From positions 233,520 through 297,519 of the forward strand of contig NZ_FMCU01000009.1 in assembly GCF_900091525.1 (NCBI RefSeq): DNA of 64,000 bases, read 5' to 3'. Below are positions 26,239 through 34,801 of this stretch, piece after piece; position 1 is the first letter of the stretch; each line of letters opens with the position of its first letter. Source of the stretch: Micromonospora matsumotoense. GTDB lineage: Bacteria > Actinomycetota > Actinomycetes > Mycobacteriales > Micromonosporaceae. The notes below the pieces were generated by a model that was not told where the DNA came from, searched no databases, and was given only the letters and a program-made list of their open reading frames with translations. Made by a program: the position numbers and the translations under genes.

Positions 26239-26766
26239 ATGGCCGATCAGCGCCCCCTCTACGAACGCGATCCGGAAGCCTGGCAGGCGCACCTGGCGGA
26301 AGGCAACGCGAAGCAGGCCCGGAAGCGGGTCGGTGCTGATGTGCTGCTCCGCAACGAGCGGGGTGACATCCTGTTGGTCGATCCCGCCTACAAGCCGGAC
26401 TGGGATCTCCCGGGCGGGATGGCCGAGGCCAACGAGGCACCCCAGGTGGCAGCCGAGCGGGAACTACGCGAAGAACTGGGTCTCCGGCGGCGGGTCGGTC
26501 GCCTGCTGGTCGTGGACTGGGTCGCGCCACACGGTCCCTGGGACGACAGCTTGATGTTCGTCTTCGACGGTGGGGTGCTCGATGACGGACCGACTCCGGC
26601 GGACGAGGAACTGCGCGGATGCGGTTTCTTCCCCGTCGACCAGGCCCGGACACTCCTGCGTCCCTACGTCTGGAGTCGACTCCGCCACGCCCTCGACGCG
26701 GCCGGGGACGGCCGACCGCGTTACCTGACCAACGGCACGGATCAGGAATCGACATCCCGCGGGTGA
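26239..26766 (+). CDS. Nudix hydrolase
   Basis: The 175-residue product has the complete Nudix box, G-MAEAN-E followed by APQVAAE and RELREELGL (about residues 57-79), so it should cleave a nucleoside diphosphate linked to another moiety. The N-terminal stretch MADQRPLYERDPEAW precedes the fold. I prefer ATG 26239 because CACAAT (26226-26231) lies seven bases before it, as in other leaderless genes here; ATG 26230 is the alternative. It follows the frameshifted regulator by 21 bases. Confidence 0.9.
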   Translation: MADQRPLYERDPEAWQAHLAEGNAKQARKRVGADVLLRNERGDILLVDPAYKPDWDLPGGMAEANEAPQVAAERELREELGLRRRVGRLLVVDWVAPHGPWDDSLMFVFDGGVLDDGPTPADEELRGCGFFPVDQARTLLRPYVWSRLRHALDAAGDGRPRYLTNGTDQESTSRG

Positions 26767-26869
26767 CCGTGGGCATCGACTAGAACCAGTACCGTACGGG
26801 CACTCACGGCGGCTCCGGACCCGTCGTACACATGTGCTATCCACAGGGTGTGGATGGCGGGGGGATCGG

Positions 26870-27484
26870 ATGAGTTACCAGCTCAGCGCGGTCGTCGCGG
26901 ATGTCGAGCTGCTGCGCGAGCAGACCGCCGACCTGGATCACGCGGTGCTGGCCGCGCTCCGACAGGATTTCGCGCTGCTGCCGGTGACCCCGCAACTGGT
27001 CGAGGAGCTGACCGGCGCGCTGCCGGACTTCCACCCCGAGGAGCCGACCGCCGGGCAGCCGTTCGAGCTGGTCCTCTCGCCGGCCCTGAATGGGCTGCTG
27101 GACCGCTGGTCGCGGCGGGGGCCGGTGGCATATCTGGAGGCGGAGTTCGCCGGAGGCCTCGGCCGGCAGGCGTCGGCGGTCTGGCTCGGCGGCCGGTTGA
27201 GCTGGGGTCCGCGCTTCGACCGCGCCTTCACGCTGCCGCGCGAGGAGTGGCCGATCAACGCGGCGCTGGTCCGGCTCGGCGCGGAGCCGGGGCGGTGGCT
27301 CGACCCGTTCGCCGAGCTGGGTCTGCACCTGGAGCGGAACACCGCCGGTTGGCTGGCCCACGGCCGGCGCGGGCTGACCGCCGACTACTGGGACGAGCTG
27401 GCCGAGGAATGGGAAGGGCAGCAATTCCCGGCTGACCAGCAACCTGAACGCCCCGGTCCCGTTGGGGACTGGGGGATTCTATGA
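26870..27484 (+). CDS. Conserved-looking protein of unknown function
   Basis: A 204-residue cytoplasmic protein with no signal peptide or membrane segment, rich in tryptophan and acidic residues. It starts with a helical region (LSAVVADVELLREQTADLDHAVLAALRQDF) and has a second part around GRLSWGPRFDRAFTLPREEWPINAALVRLG. I do not recognise the family. ATG 26870 follows a G-rich binding site. The stop overlaps the next start as ATGA, so it is translated together with a secreted protein. Confidence 0.75.
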   Translation: MSYQLSAVVADVELLREQTADLDHAVLAALRQDFALLPVTPQLVEELTGALPDFHPEEPTAGQPFELVLSPALNGLLDRWSRRGPVAYLEAEFAGGLGRQASAVWLGGRLSWGPRFDRAFTLPREEWPINAALVRLGAEPGRWLDPFAELGLHLERNTAGWLAHGRRGLTADYWDELAEEWEGQQFPADQQPERPGPVGDWGIL

Positions 27485-28011
27485 AATTGCGACAATTTGC
27501 CGTACTTGCGGCGTTACTGGTGGCTGCCTCGGCGTCGGGCAGCGGCACCCATCCATCGGGGCCCGACGTCCCGGCACAGCCGATCGGCGCCAGTCAGGTA
27601 GTCGGGCTGCACGGGCTGGCCGGCGCGGAGTTCGGTGCCAGCGAGACGGAGCTGACCCGACGCGGGGTGCTCCGCGCCGATGCCGACACCTGCGGCATGA
27701 CGCTGGCCGGTCACGGGACGGCCAGCCCGATCTTCGTCGACGACCGGCTCGTGCTGCTCTGGCTCGACGATCCGATGAGCACCCCGGAGGGGATCACCGT
27801 CGGCACCCCCGTCGCGGAGGTGCTGACCCGCTACCCGTCGGCCGTCCGGCTGCGCGCGCCGCCGCGGACGTACCGGTTCGACGGGCTACTCGCCCGCGAC
27901 GGCGACCGGGGGTACCTCTTCCTGCACGACGGCACGGCCGTCCGGGAGATCATCGCCGGGTACGCCGACTGGGCCCGCCGCCTCTTCGACGAGGGGCACA
28001 GCCCCTGCTGA
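27481..28011 (+). CDS. Secreted protein of unknown function
   Basis: The 176-residue product has a signal peptide (MKLRQFAVLAALLVAASASG) and a mature domain with one internal cysteine pair candidate (CGMTL and the C-terminal PC). The part LAGAEFGASETELTRRG and GITVGTPVAEVLTRYP resembles secreted domains that occur in actinobacterial proteins of unknown role. It overlaps the upstream gene by four bases and precedes the large repeat protein gene by about 100 bases, suggesting a shared transcript. Confidence 0.78.
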   Translation: MKLRQFAVLAALLVAASASGSGTHPSGPDVPAQPIGASQVVGLHGLAGAEFGASETELTRRGVLRADADTCGMTLAGHGTASPIFVDDRLVLLWLDDPMSTPEGITVGTPVAEVLTRYPSAVRLRAPPRTYRFDGLLARDGDRGYLFLHDGTAVREIIAGYADWARRLFDEGHSPC

Positions 28012-28111
28012 GCCCACGCTGCCGACCAGCCGAGTAACCGATGGCTCATGATCGACCACCGTGGAATCATCTGCTCGCCCGCGCAGCGGCGCGGCAGCTC
28101 ACGGGGGAGTC

Positions 28112-30781
28112 ATGGTGAGAACGTTCCTGTCCACACGACCGCACCGCCGACCGGGCACGGTCGCGAGGTGGGTGGCGATCAGCGCCACCATCGCCGCCAC
28201 CGTCCTGATCGGACCGGCGGCCACCCTGGCGGCCGGCCCGTCGGGCGGCAACACCGCGACCGGTGTACGGCAACCAGCGCCGACACCTGCCCCCGCGCCG
28301 GCCGCACCAGCTTCCGTGCCCGCTGCGTCAGCTTCCGTGCCCGCCGTGTCAGCCCCTGCCGCGCGGGGAACCGCACCGGTCGGACCGGGACCGGCGTCGG
28401 GACGCCCCTGGACGGCGTCGACCACCCCGGGCGGGCCGGCCGGGCTTCCGGTGACCAGCGGGCGACCGGCCACCGAGGCGGTCCGGGCGACCGAGCCACC
28501 GGTACGGGCCTCCTCCCGCACCGCGCCACCGAAGGCGCCCCGACCCGGGCGCACCTGCGGTGGGGTCCTGCCGCTGGGCGCGGTGGTGACATGCGCGTCG
28601 ATCATCGACGCGCAGCAGCACCGGTGGACGGTCACCACCTCCGCCGACCAGGACATCCTGGTCACCCAGCTCACCCGGGGCAGCGGCGACCACACCCAGG
28701 GCTGGGTCACCGGCCCCGACGGCGCGCACGCCTGCTGGTTCGGCATCGACTCGGGCAGTTGCCAGCTCGGGCCGGCCGGCACCTACACGATCACCGTGAA
28801 GCTGCCGCACCCGACGGGCAGCGGCAACTACACACTGGCCGTCGAGTCCACCCGGACGCCGTCGACGTGTCAGGAGCTGCCCGAGTCGTTCTTCTCCTTC
28901 GCCTCCCCGGGGATCACCGGCACCCTGGCGGCGGGCGCGGCGGCGCACTGCTTCCGCTTCGACCAGCCGGTGCACTCGGTGCTGCGGACGTACGACCCGG
29001 GTGGGGCGCCCGACGTGCTGGGCCAGGTCCTCGACGCCAACTACCAGCCGTTGTGCGAGGTGCGGTACGTCGACCGGTGCGCCCTGGACCAGCCCGGCCC
29101 CTACCGGCTGTTCCTGCGGGAGCAGTACGGCACCGCTAGCGCGTACACCCTCCGGATGCCCCGGCTGTCGCACCCGGTCGGCTGCCCGGCCGTGCCGCTG
29201 GCCCCGTTCGGTGATCCCGGCGCGGCCGTCGGCAGCGGGACGGTGAGCCAGCGCGAGGAGGTGGGCTGCCACGCGGTCACCACCCCCGCCGCCGGTCCGC
29301 TGCTGATCCGGCTCAACCAGTACCACGACCAGTACCTCTCCTGGACGATGTACGACGCGGCCGGTGACCAGGTCTGCTCCGAGTACGACCCGGACCGTGG
29401 TTGCCCCGTCCCGGCCGCCGGGTCGTACACCCTGCTGATGCTCAACCGGAACGACTTCGGCACCGAGATCAACTATCAGGTGGCGGTGACCCGCCTCGAC
29501 CGCACCGACGGCTGCGCCCCGGCCACCGGCACGTCCTGGGACCAGGCCGCCCTCCCACTGCACCAGACCTCCCAGGTGCAGACCAACTGCCAGCCCTTCA
29601 CCGGCACGGCCGGCCAGCGCGTGGTCACCTACACCGCGCCCGACCGCTACAACGACGCCTGGTCCTGGCTGGTCGACGCCTCCGGCACGGCGATCTGCAC
29701 CCAGTCGGAGGAGGGGGAGGACGGCTGTGTGCTGCCCGCCTCCGGCACCTACCGGGTGATCACCTACCTGAGCTGGTGGCAGACCGACAGCACCGACCTG
29801 ACGTACCGGTTGCAGGTGCGCCGGCTCTCCGACCCGGCCGGCTGCCCGACCATCACGCCCGGCAGCTACCAGGCCGCGCCCGCCGGGGCCCTGGGCGGCA
29901 TCCGCTGCCGGATCCTCGACCTGCCCACCGCCGGCACCTACCGGGTCAAGGCGATGACCTCCGACAACTACCGGCGGTACGGCAACGTCTATGACAGCAC
30001 CGGGCACAAGCTCTGCACCGGCATCTCCTGCGAGGTGCCGGCGGCGGGGAGGTACACCCTCGTTCTCGACGGCAGCATGACCCGCACGGTGATCGACAAC
30101 GACGTGCAGCACGCCTTCGCGCTGCTGCCCTGGCAGGTCACCGGCTGCCCGACCGTCTCCGACACCGGCTGGCGGGACGCGCCGCACCGGGGCACCTTCC
30201 AGGCCGCGGCGCAGTACCACTGCCTGCGGCTGCCCAGCCCGGCCGGGGCCCGGGTCGTCGGGCTGCTGCCGGGGGACGCGACGGAGGCGACCACGCCGGA
30301 GATGAGCGTGGTCGACGCGACCGGTGACGAGGTGTGCGACTCCTACTCGCTGCGCCAGTACGCCTGCGAGCTGACCGGTCCGGGACCGCACTCGGTGCTG
30401 CTGAACGCCGAGGACGGCTACCCCACCACCTCGTACTCCCTCGGGATCGCCCGGGTGGACGGCCCGCCGGCCTGCCCGGTGCTGGCCGACGACGCGGCGG
30501 GGTCCACGGTGACCACGGGCGCGGACCGCTTCGCGGTGTGCCTCTCCGTGCCGGCCGGTCGGCACACCGCCCGGGAGAGCTTCACCTGGACCCGGACCGC
30601 CGGTACCGGTGACGCACGGCTGTCGATCTTCGACAGTCAGGGCATCCGCTACTGCGGCCCGAGCGGTTACTCGGTGGGGCGGACGATCACCTGCACGCTG
30701 CCGGCCGGCCCGGTCACCGTGCTGCTGGAGTCGGACGCGGTCGCCGCGACCTATCGGCTGACCCACGCGCCTGCGCCGTGA
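28112..30781 (+). CDS. Large secreted protein with seven cysteine-rich repeats
   Basis: The 889-residue product has a signal peptide (basic start, then WVAISATIAATVLIGPAATLAAG), a proline/alanine-rich linker to about residue 150, and then seven repeats of roughly 100 residues. Each starts near (T/G)CP or similar and ends with a strand of the form YxLxVxR, with usually four cysteines at conserved places (after the start, in HC.., CxxY, and GCxxPAAGxYTL). The pattern PAAGSYTL/GPAGTYTI resembles bacterial pre-peptidase C-terminal (PPC-like) beta-sandwich domains. No enzyme domain was found, so a surface binding or structural role is likely. ATG 28112 follows GGGGGAG. Confidence 0.85.
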   Translation: MVRTFLSTRPHRRPGTVARWVAISATIAATVLIGPAATLAAGPSGGNTATGVRQPAPTPAPAPAAPASVPAASASVPAVSAPAARGTAPVGPGPASGRPWTASTTPGGPAGLPVTSGRPATEAVRATEPPVRASSRTAPPKAPRPGRTCGGVLPLGAVVTCASIIDAQQHRWTVTTSADQDILVTQLTRGSGDHTQGWVTGPDGAHACWFGIDSGSCQLGPAGTYTITVKLPHPTGSGNYTLAVESTRTPSTCQELPESFFSFASPGITGTLAAGAAAHCFRFDQPVHSVLRTYDPGGAPDVLGQVLDANYQPLCEVRYVDRCALDQPGPYRLFLREQYGTASAYTLRMPRLSHPVGCPAVPLAPFGDPGAAVGSGTVSQREEVGCHAVTTPAAGPLLIRLNQYHDQYLSWTMYDAAGDQVCSEYDPDRGCPVPAAGSYTLLMLNRNDFGTEINYQVAVTRLDRTDGCAPATGTSWDQAALPLHQTSQVQTNCQPFTGTAGQRVVTYTAPDRYNDAWSWLVDASGTAICTQSEEGEDGCVLPASGTYRVITYLSWWQTDSTDLTYRLQVRRLSDPAGCPTITPGSYQAAPAGALGGIRCRILDLPTAGTYRVKAMTSDNYRRYGNVYDSTGHKLCTGISCEVPAAGRYTLVLDGSMTRTVIDNDVQHAFALLPWQVTGCPTVSDTGWRDAPHRGTFQAAAQYHCLRLPSPAGARVVGLLPGDATEATTPEMSVVDATGDEVCDSYSLRQYACELTGPGPHSVLLNAEDGYPTTSYSLGIARVDGPPACPVLADDAAGSTVTTGADRFAVCLSVPAGRHTARESFTWTRTAGTGDARLSIFDSQGIRYCGPSGYSVGRTITCTLPAGPVTVLLESDAVAATYRLTHAPAP

Positions 30782-30785
30782 CCTG

Positions 30786-30817
30786 CGGTGGGCCGGCCCA
30801 CTCCGGTCGGCCCACCG
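30786..30817 (+). terminator. Terminator after the repeat protein gene
   Basis: A perfect 10-bp stem (30786-30795 with 30808-30817) and a 12-base loop right after the stop codon at 30781. Confidence 0.75.
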
Positions 30818-30835
30818 CACCGCGCAGAAGCAGAA

Positions 30836-30868
30836 CGCCCGGTGCGATCCTCGCGGATCGACCGGGCG
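30836..30868 (-). terminator. Terminator of tRNA-Ser(CGA)
   Basis: A GC-rich hairpin CGCCCGGT...ACCGGGCG with one small bulge, 18 bases after the tRNA 3' end on the minus strand. Confidence 0.7.
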
Positions 30869-30885
30869 CTTCGCCTGTTCGTGAG

Positions 30886-30972
30886 CGGTGGCGGCGGGAT
30901 TTGAACCCGCGGAGGGCGTAAACCCTCACACGCTTTCGAGGCGTGCTCCTTAGGCCACTCGGACACGCCACC
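30886..30972 (-). tRNA. tRNA-Ser (anticodon CGA)
   Basis: On the minus strand GGTGGCG (from 30972) pairs with CGCCACC (ending 30887). The anticodon loop reads CTCGAAA, there is a long variable arm (GTGAGGGTTTACGCCCTC), and a GGTTCAAATCC T arm. CCA is not encoded. It is the second serine tRNA of the window. Confidence 0.97.
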
Positions 30973-31047
30973 GCCGACGAGGGTACAGGAACCCGGGTTC
31001 GGATGCCGCACCGGTATCGCTCCGGTCGGCCTGGCAGGATCTTTGCC

Positions 31048-31758
31048 ATGAGTACGCACATCGGCGCTAAGCCGGGCGAGATCGCCGAGCGGGTCCTGAT
31101 GCCGGGCGACCCGCTGCGGGCCAAGTGGATCGCGGAGACCTACCTCGAGGACGCCACGTGCTACTCGACGGTGCGGGGCATGCTGGGTTTCACCGGGCGC
31201 TGGAACGGCGTCGAGGTCTCCGTCCAGGGTTCCGGCATGGGGATACCGTCCGCCTCCATCTACGCCCACGAGCTGATCAACGAGTACGGCGCGAAGACCC
31301 TGATCCGGGTCGGCTCCTGCGGCGCGCTCACCGAGGACCTCCAACTGCGGGACGTGGTCGCGGCGATCGGGTCGTCGACCGACTCGAACATGAACCGGAT
31401 GCGCTTCGACGGGTTGATCGACTACGCCCCGGTCGCCGACTTCGGGCTGCTGCGTACCTCGGTCGAGGTGGCCGAGCGGCGCGGCATCACCGTGCACGTC
31501 GGGCCGATCCTCGCCGCCGACGCCTTCTACACCGACCGGCCGGACCTGTACGACACCCTCGCCGACTACGGGGTGCTGGCGGTGGAGATGGAGTCGGCCG
31601 CCCTCTACACGATCGCCGCCCGGTTCAAGGCCCGCGCCCTGACCCTGCTGACGGTCAGCGACCACATCAAGACCGGCGAGAAGACCACCGCGCAGGAGCG
31701 CGAGCAGACCTTCGGCCAGATGGTGGAGATCGCCCTGGACACCGCCGTCACCTCCTGA
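31048..31758 (+). CDS. deoD: Purine nucleoside phosphorylase, DeoD type
   Basis: Cleaves purine (deoxy)nucleosides with phosphate for salvage. The 236-residue product is the hexameric DeoD type: MSTHIGAKPGEIAERVLMPGDPLRAKWIAETYLE at the start, the phosphate-binding RVGSCGAL, and the ribose/base site GVLAVEMESAALYTIAA followed by TVSDHIKTGE with the catalytic aspartate. Length equals that of E. coli DeoD within a few residues. CAGGAT (31035-31040) lies seven bases before the ATG without a ribosome binding site, so the mRNA is likely leaderless. The plus-strand start is about 76 bases from the divergent tRNA-Ser. Confidence 0.96.
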   Translation: MSTHIGAKPGEIAERVLMPGDPLRAKWIAETYLEDATCYSTVRGMLGFTGRWNGVEVSVQGSGMGIPSASIYAHELINEYGAKTLIRVGSCGALTEDLQLRDVVAAIGSSTDSNMNRMRFDGLIDYAPVADFGLLRTSVEVAERRGITVHVGPILAADAFYTDRPDLYDTLADYGVLAVEMESAALYTIAARFKARALTLLTVSDHIKTGEKTTAQEREQTFGQMVEIALDTAVTS

Positions 31759-31774
31759 CCGGGGGACGGCTCGC

Positions 31775-31830
31775 AAGGGGGCCGATGTTGCGCTATCGCC
31801 TGGGGCGGAAAGCGCAATATCGGCCCCCTT
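31775..31830. terminator. Bidirectional terminator between deoD and tadA
   Basis: A 20-bp stem with one mismatch (31775-31794 with 31811-31830) and a 16-base loop. The ends read AAGGGGG and CCCCCTT, so either strand has a short tail of T after the stem. It separates two convergent genes. Confidence 0.88.
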
Positions 31831-31881
31831 GAGTCGATCAACGGGATAGCGACTCGATGAGGGGCGATTCGGGGAGCGCAG

Positions 31882-32580
31882 TCAGCGGAAGAAGGCGCGC
31901 AGGAGGGTGGCGTTCTCGGCAGCCAGGACGCCGGCATAGACCTCGGGGCGGTGGTTGAGGCGACGGTCGCGCAGAACGTCCCAGAGGGAGCCGGCGGCAC
32001 CGGTCTTGGGCTCCCAGGCACCGAAGACGACGGTCGAGATCCGGGCCAGCACCAGTGCGCCCGCGCACATCGTGCACGGCTCCAGGGTCACCACCAGTGT
32101 GCAGTCGTCCAGCCGCCACCGACCCAGCCGCGCGGCGGCCCGGCGCAACGCCAGCACCTCGGCGTGCGCGGTCGGGTCCCCGGTCAGCTCCCGTTCGTTG
32201 CGGCCGACGGCCAGCTCGGTGCCGTCCGGGCCGTAGACCACCGCCCCCACCGGCACGTCCTCCACCGCCCCGCCGCCCCGGCCCACCCCGGTCGGCTCCC
32301 CGGAGCCAGGTTCACCAAGACCAGGCCCGGTGGAACCGGGCTCCCCGGAACCAGGCCCACCAGAACCGGGCCCACCAGAAGCGGGCCCGCCGGAACCAGG
32401 CCCAACAGAACCGGGCCCGCCGGAGCTGCTGGCGGAGAGCGGTGCCGGGCCGGTGACGGCGATCTCCAGCGCGCGGCGCATCCACCGCTCGTGCCGTTGC
32501 CGGCGGCCGGTGGGACCGGGGTCGATCAGCGGCGCCGGATCGCCGGCGTCGGGTGGGGCCGAAGGTCTGTCAGACCTCAC
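31882..32580 (-). CDS. tadA: tRNA-specific adenosine deaminase with an unusual repeat insertion
   Basis: Converts A34 to inosine in tRNA-Arg(ACG). The catalytic parts are complete: VPVGAVVYGPDG, the zinc and proton-shuttle motif HAE (His139, Glu141) and EPCTMCAG with the two zinc cysteines, then the C-terminal helix. Between the first helix (MRRALEIA) and the first strand there is an insertion of about 60 residues made of GPGSGGP-like repeats, which the family normally lacks (usual length about 150-170, here 232). The GTG at 32580 overlaps the stop of the upstream gene by eleven bases. An internal ATG at residue 34 is an alternative start. The neighbour gene is the conserved TadA-associated protein. 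Confidence 0.93.
   Translation of the reverse strand: MRSDRPSAPPDAGDPAPLIDPGPTGRRQRHERWMRRALEIAVTGPAPLSASSSGGPGSVGPGSGGPASGGPGSGGPGSGEPGSTGPGLGEPGSGEPTGVGRGGGAVEDVPVGAVVYGPDGTELAVGRNERELTGDPTAHAEVLALRRAAARLGRWRLDDCTLVVTLEPCTMCAGALVLARISTVVFGAWEPKTGAAGSLWDVLRDRRLNHRPEVYAGVLAAENATLLRAFFR
32307..32432. repeat. 15-bp tandem repeats inside tadA
   Basis: About eight degenerate units of 15 bp of the type GAACCGGGCCCACCA (plus-strand reading) encode the GPGSGGP insertion of TadA. The units keep the reading frame. Confidence 0.8.
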
Positions 32581-33103
32581 GCAGCTCCTCGACCTCGTCG
32601 GCGCAGCCGAGCACCTGGCACACCCCGGCGGTCACGTCGGCGGGGAGCATGCCCTCGTGGGCGCAGAGCTTGAGCAGACGTTGGGCGGAGATGCCCAGGT
32701 CGGCGAGGATGTCGGCGTCGCCCACCGGGTCCGCCTCCGGGTCCACGACCGGTTGCTCGCTCTCCTCGTCGCCACCGCCGGCGGTGGCCGACGGCGGTTC
32801 GTCGACGTCGTCGAGGCCGGTGACGGAGGTCTTGAGGTCACCGACGAGCAGCGCGCCCAGCCGGGACTCCTCCGCGAACGCCGAGTCGGAGCCGAAGACC
32901 CGCAGGTCCTCCCCCTCGTCGAGGCGCAGCAGCACCAGGTACGCGTCGTCGGCCTCGACGAAGAGCAGCGACACCTCGGCGTCCGGTTCGACATCGCGCA
33001 GCCGGTCGGCGACCTCGTCGATGTCGGTGGCACCTCGCAGGTTCACCTCGGCGGCGTTCCAGCCCCCCTCGTCGCGCACCACGGCAGCAGCGAAGTACGA
33101 CAT
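32570..33103 (-). CDS. tRNA adenosine deaminase-associated protein
   Basis: The 177-residue product matches the actinobacterial family that always sits next to tadA: start MSYFAAAVVRDEGGWNAAEVNLRGATDIDEVADRLRD, a middle acidic linker, and the end LGISAQRLLKLCAHEGMLPADVTAGVCQVLGCADEVEEL. The function is unproved; genomic context suggests help to TadA. ATG 33103 follows GGGGGGAA. Its stop overlaps the tadA start, so the two are translationally coupled. Confidence 0.92.
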   Translation of the reverse strand: MSYFAAAVVRDEGGWNAAEVNLRGATDIDEVADRLRDVEPDAEVSLLFVEADDAYLVLLRLDEGEDLRVFGSDSAFAEESRLGALLVGDLKTSVTGLDDVDEPPSATAGGGDEESEQPVVDPEADPVGDADILADLGISAQRLLKLCAHEGMLPADVTAGVCQVLGCADEVEELREV

Positions 33104-33218
33104 GGTTCCCCCCAAATAGAACTCGGCACAGCCGACCGTTACGCGTGCACGTTAACCGGTCGGGTCGGCAGCAGACCGGTCAACGCCCCGAAGGGCGGGC
33201 CGATCCGGGAAAAGTTCG

Positions 33219-33386
33219 TCAGCCGGCGACGCGACGACGGGTGGCGATCAGTTGGCGCAGCCGCTCGGTACGTTCCCGCTGCGGCCGTACCCGCTGGTGT
33301 ACCGCACGGGCTCCCGCCAGCTCGGCGAGAATCTGGAGGCGGCGACGGCTCCGCTCGGAGTCGAGCCGCGGGGTGTTCCAGGCCAT
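33219..33386 (-). CDS. Very small arginine-rich protein of unknown function
   Basis: A 55-codon frame, starting MAWNTPRLDSERSRRRLQIL and ending RLRQLIATRRRVAG. It has the G/C third-position pattern of real genes here, is predicted fully helical, and is strongly basic (about a quarter arginine). It lies in an otherwise empty gap of about 340 bases between the TadA-associated gene and a membrane protein gene, on the same strand as both. No signal peptide or membrane segment. The binding site before the ATG is weak. I do not know the family, but an amphipathic arginine-rich helix could bind nucleic acid. Confidence 0.55.
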   Translation of the reverse strand: MAWNTPRLDSERSRRRLQILAELAGARAVHQRVRPQRERTERLRQLIATRRRVAG

Positions 33387-33459
33387 ACCGAAGAGCGTCC
33401 CCAGTCACAGCGGGTACGTCAAGATGGTGCGGCAAACGAAGCCGCGCAACGACGCAGAG

Positions 33460-33837
33460 TCACCACATCGGCCAGTCCGCGCTGACCGCCCACCGCACCA
33501 CGACGATCCCGAACGCGATGCTCCAGCCGCCGGCGGTGACGATCGCAACGCCGGTGCCGACGCCCCGGTCGCCGTAACGGACCAGGGCCAGCGCGGCGAG
33601 CCAGGCGAGCGCACCGGCGATCACCGTCCACCAGGCGTAGCCGGCGACGTCCCGGCCGAGCAGGCCGAAGAGCACCAGCCAGGCGGCGGCGAGCGCGCCG
33701 CCCGAGGCCACGGCGGCACCGGTGACCGGATGCGGTTCCCGCCAGGTCGGCCGCCGGGGCGGCCCGGAGGGAAAGAGACCCGAGGCGGCGTACGGGACGT
33801 GGCCCGCAACGGGTCCGGGCTGGTGGTTCGTCGTCAC
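33460..33837 (-). CDS. Small membrane protein of unknown function
   Basis: A 125-residue product with a hydrophilic N-terminus of about 45 residues and three predicted membrane segments (GGALAAAWLVLFGLL, WWTVIAGALAWLAALALV, VAIVTAGGWSIAFGIVVV). GTG 33837 is preceded by GGAGGGGGAG at good distance. The family was not recognised. It is divergent from the M23 peptidase gene. Confidence 0.75.
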   Translation of the reverse strand: MTTNHQPGPVAGHVPYAASGLFPSGPPRRPTWREPHPVTGAAVASGGALAAAWLVLFGLLGRDVAGYAWWTVIAGALAWLAALALVRYGDRGVGTGVAIVTAGGWSIAFGIVVVRWAVSADWPMW

Positions 33838-33997
33838 TGCTCCCCCTCCGGCCGGGACGGACCCCGCGGCACCCCACCGGGGCGACTGGTCGAAACGGAC
33901 CGGCCGACCCGCGCCACGGAGCCGTCGGGCGGCCACCTGTCGGCCGGGTGCTGCTGTCGGTGCGACCTCCACCGTAGCCGTCTGTCAGGATGTCCGA

Positions 33998-34765
33998 ATG
34001 TCCCTGCTGCGACCCGCCCGACGTCGCACCCGTCCGGCGTACCCCGTGCTGCTGGTCGTGGCGGCGTTGCTCGGCGGCTGCGGGACGGACCAGCCGGCCG
34101 CGCCCCCGGTCTGGGACGCTCCGACGGCGGTCGCGACCGGCGACCAGCCGGCGGTGCCGACGACCCCGACGGGCACGCCGTCGGCCACCCCGGGGGCCGG
34201 GACGCCGTCGACCACGCCGGACCCGGCCGCCCTGCGCCGGGTCTTTCCGGTACGCGCGGGCAACGTCGCCTACCACCCGACGCACTCGGGTTACCCGGGC
34301 ACGGACATCTTCGCCGACTGCGGGGAGCCGGTGGTGGCGGTCACCGACGGGACGGTCCTGGAGGTGAGCCGGGTGGACCGGTTCGACAAGAAGGGGCCGC
34401 TGGGGCCGTACAACGGTGGCCTGTCGGTATCGTTGCTCGGCGACGACGGGGTGCGGTACTACGGGTCGCACCTGAGCGCGATCAGCGCGGGGATCGACGC
34501 GGGGGTCCGGGTGTCCGCCGGCCGGCAGCTCGGCGAGGTGGGCCGCACGGGCAACGCGAACAACGTCTGCCACCTGCACTTCGGGCTCTCGCCGAAGTGC
34601 ACCGGGCACGACGACTGGTGGATCCGGCGGGGCGTGGTGTGGCCGGCGAAGTATCTGGACTCGTGGCGGGGCAAGGGCAACCGGTCCCCGGTCGCGGCGG
34701 TGACCGCGTGGGAACGCGAGCACGGCTGCCCCCGCGCCCCGCGTGGCTCCTCGGGCGCGGGCTGA
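33998..34765 (+). CDS. M23 family metallopeptidase lipoprotein
   Basis: The 255-residue product has a signal peptide with lipobox LLGGC (cysteine about residue 29), a Pro/Thr-rich linker, and an LytM/M23 domain. Zinc ligands can be seen as the histidine and aspartate of HSGYPGTDIFADCGEPVVAV and the HLH of NNVCHLHFGLS. It should cut peptide cross-links of peptidoglycan or act as a non-catalytic activator at the outer membrane face; all ligand residues are present, so activity is plausible. ATG 33998 is chosen because the longer open frame upstream has no signal peptide. Confidence 0.88.
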   Translation: MSLLRPARRRTRPAYPVLLVVAALLGGCGTDQPAAPPVWDAPTAVATGDQPAVPTTPTGTPSATPGAGTPSTTPDPAALRRVFPVRAGNVAYHPTHSGYPGTDIFADCGEPVVAVTDGTVLEVSRVDRFDKKGPLGPYNGGLSVSLLGDDGVRYYGSHLSAISAGIDAGVRVSAGRQLGEVGRTGNANNVCHLHFGLSPKCTGHDDWWIRRGVVWPAKYLDSWRGKGNRSPVAAVTAWEREHGCPRAPRGSSGAG

Positions 34766-34801
34766 CCGACCGCACGACGGCCGCGTCATCGGTCGTACGC
34801 A

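Noticed and set aside
28349..30820. Open frame of 823 codons opposite the seven-repeat protein
   Set aside because: Shadow frame rich in Arg, Gly and Val without motifs; the plus-strand protein has signal peptide and regular repeats.
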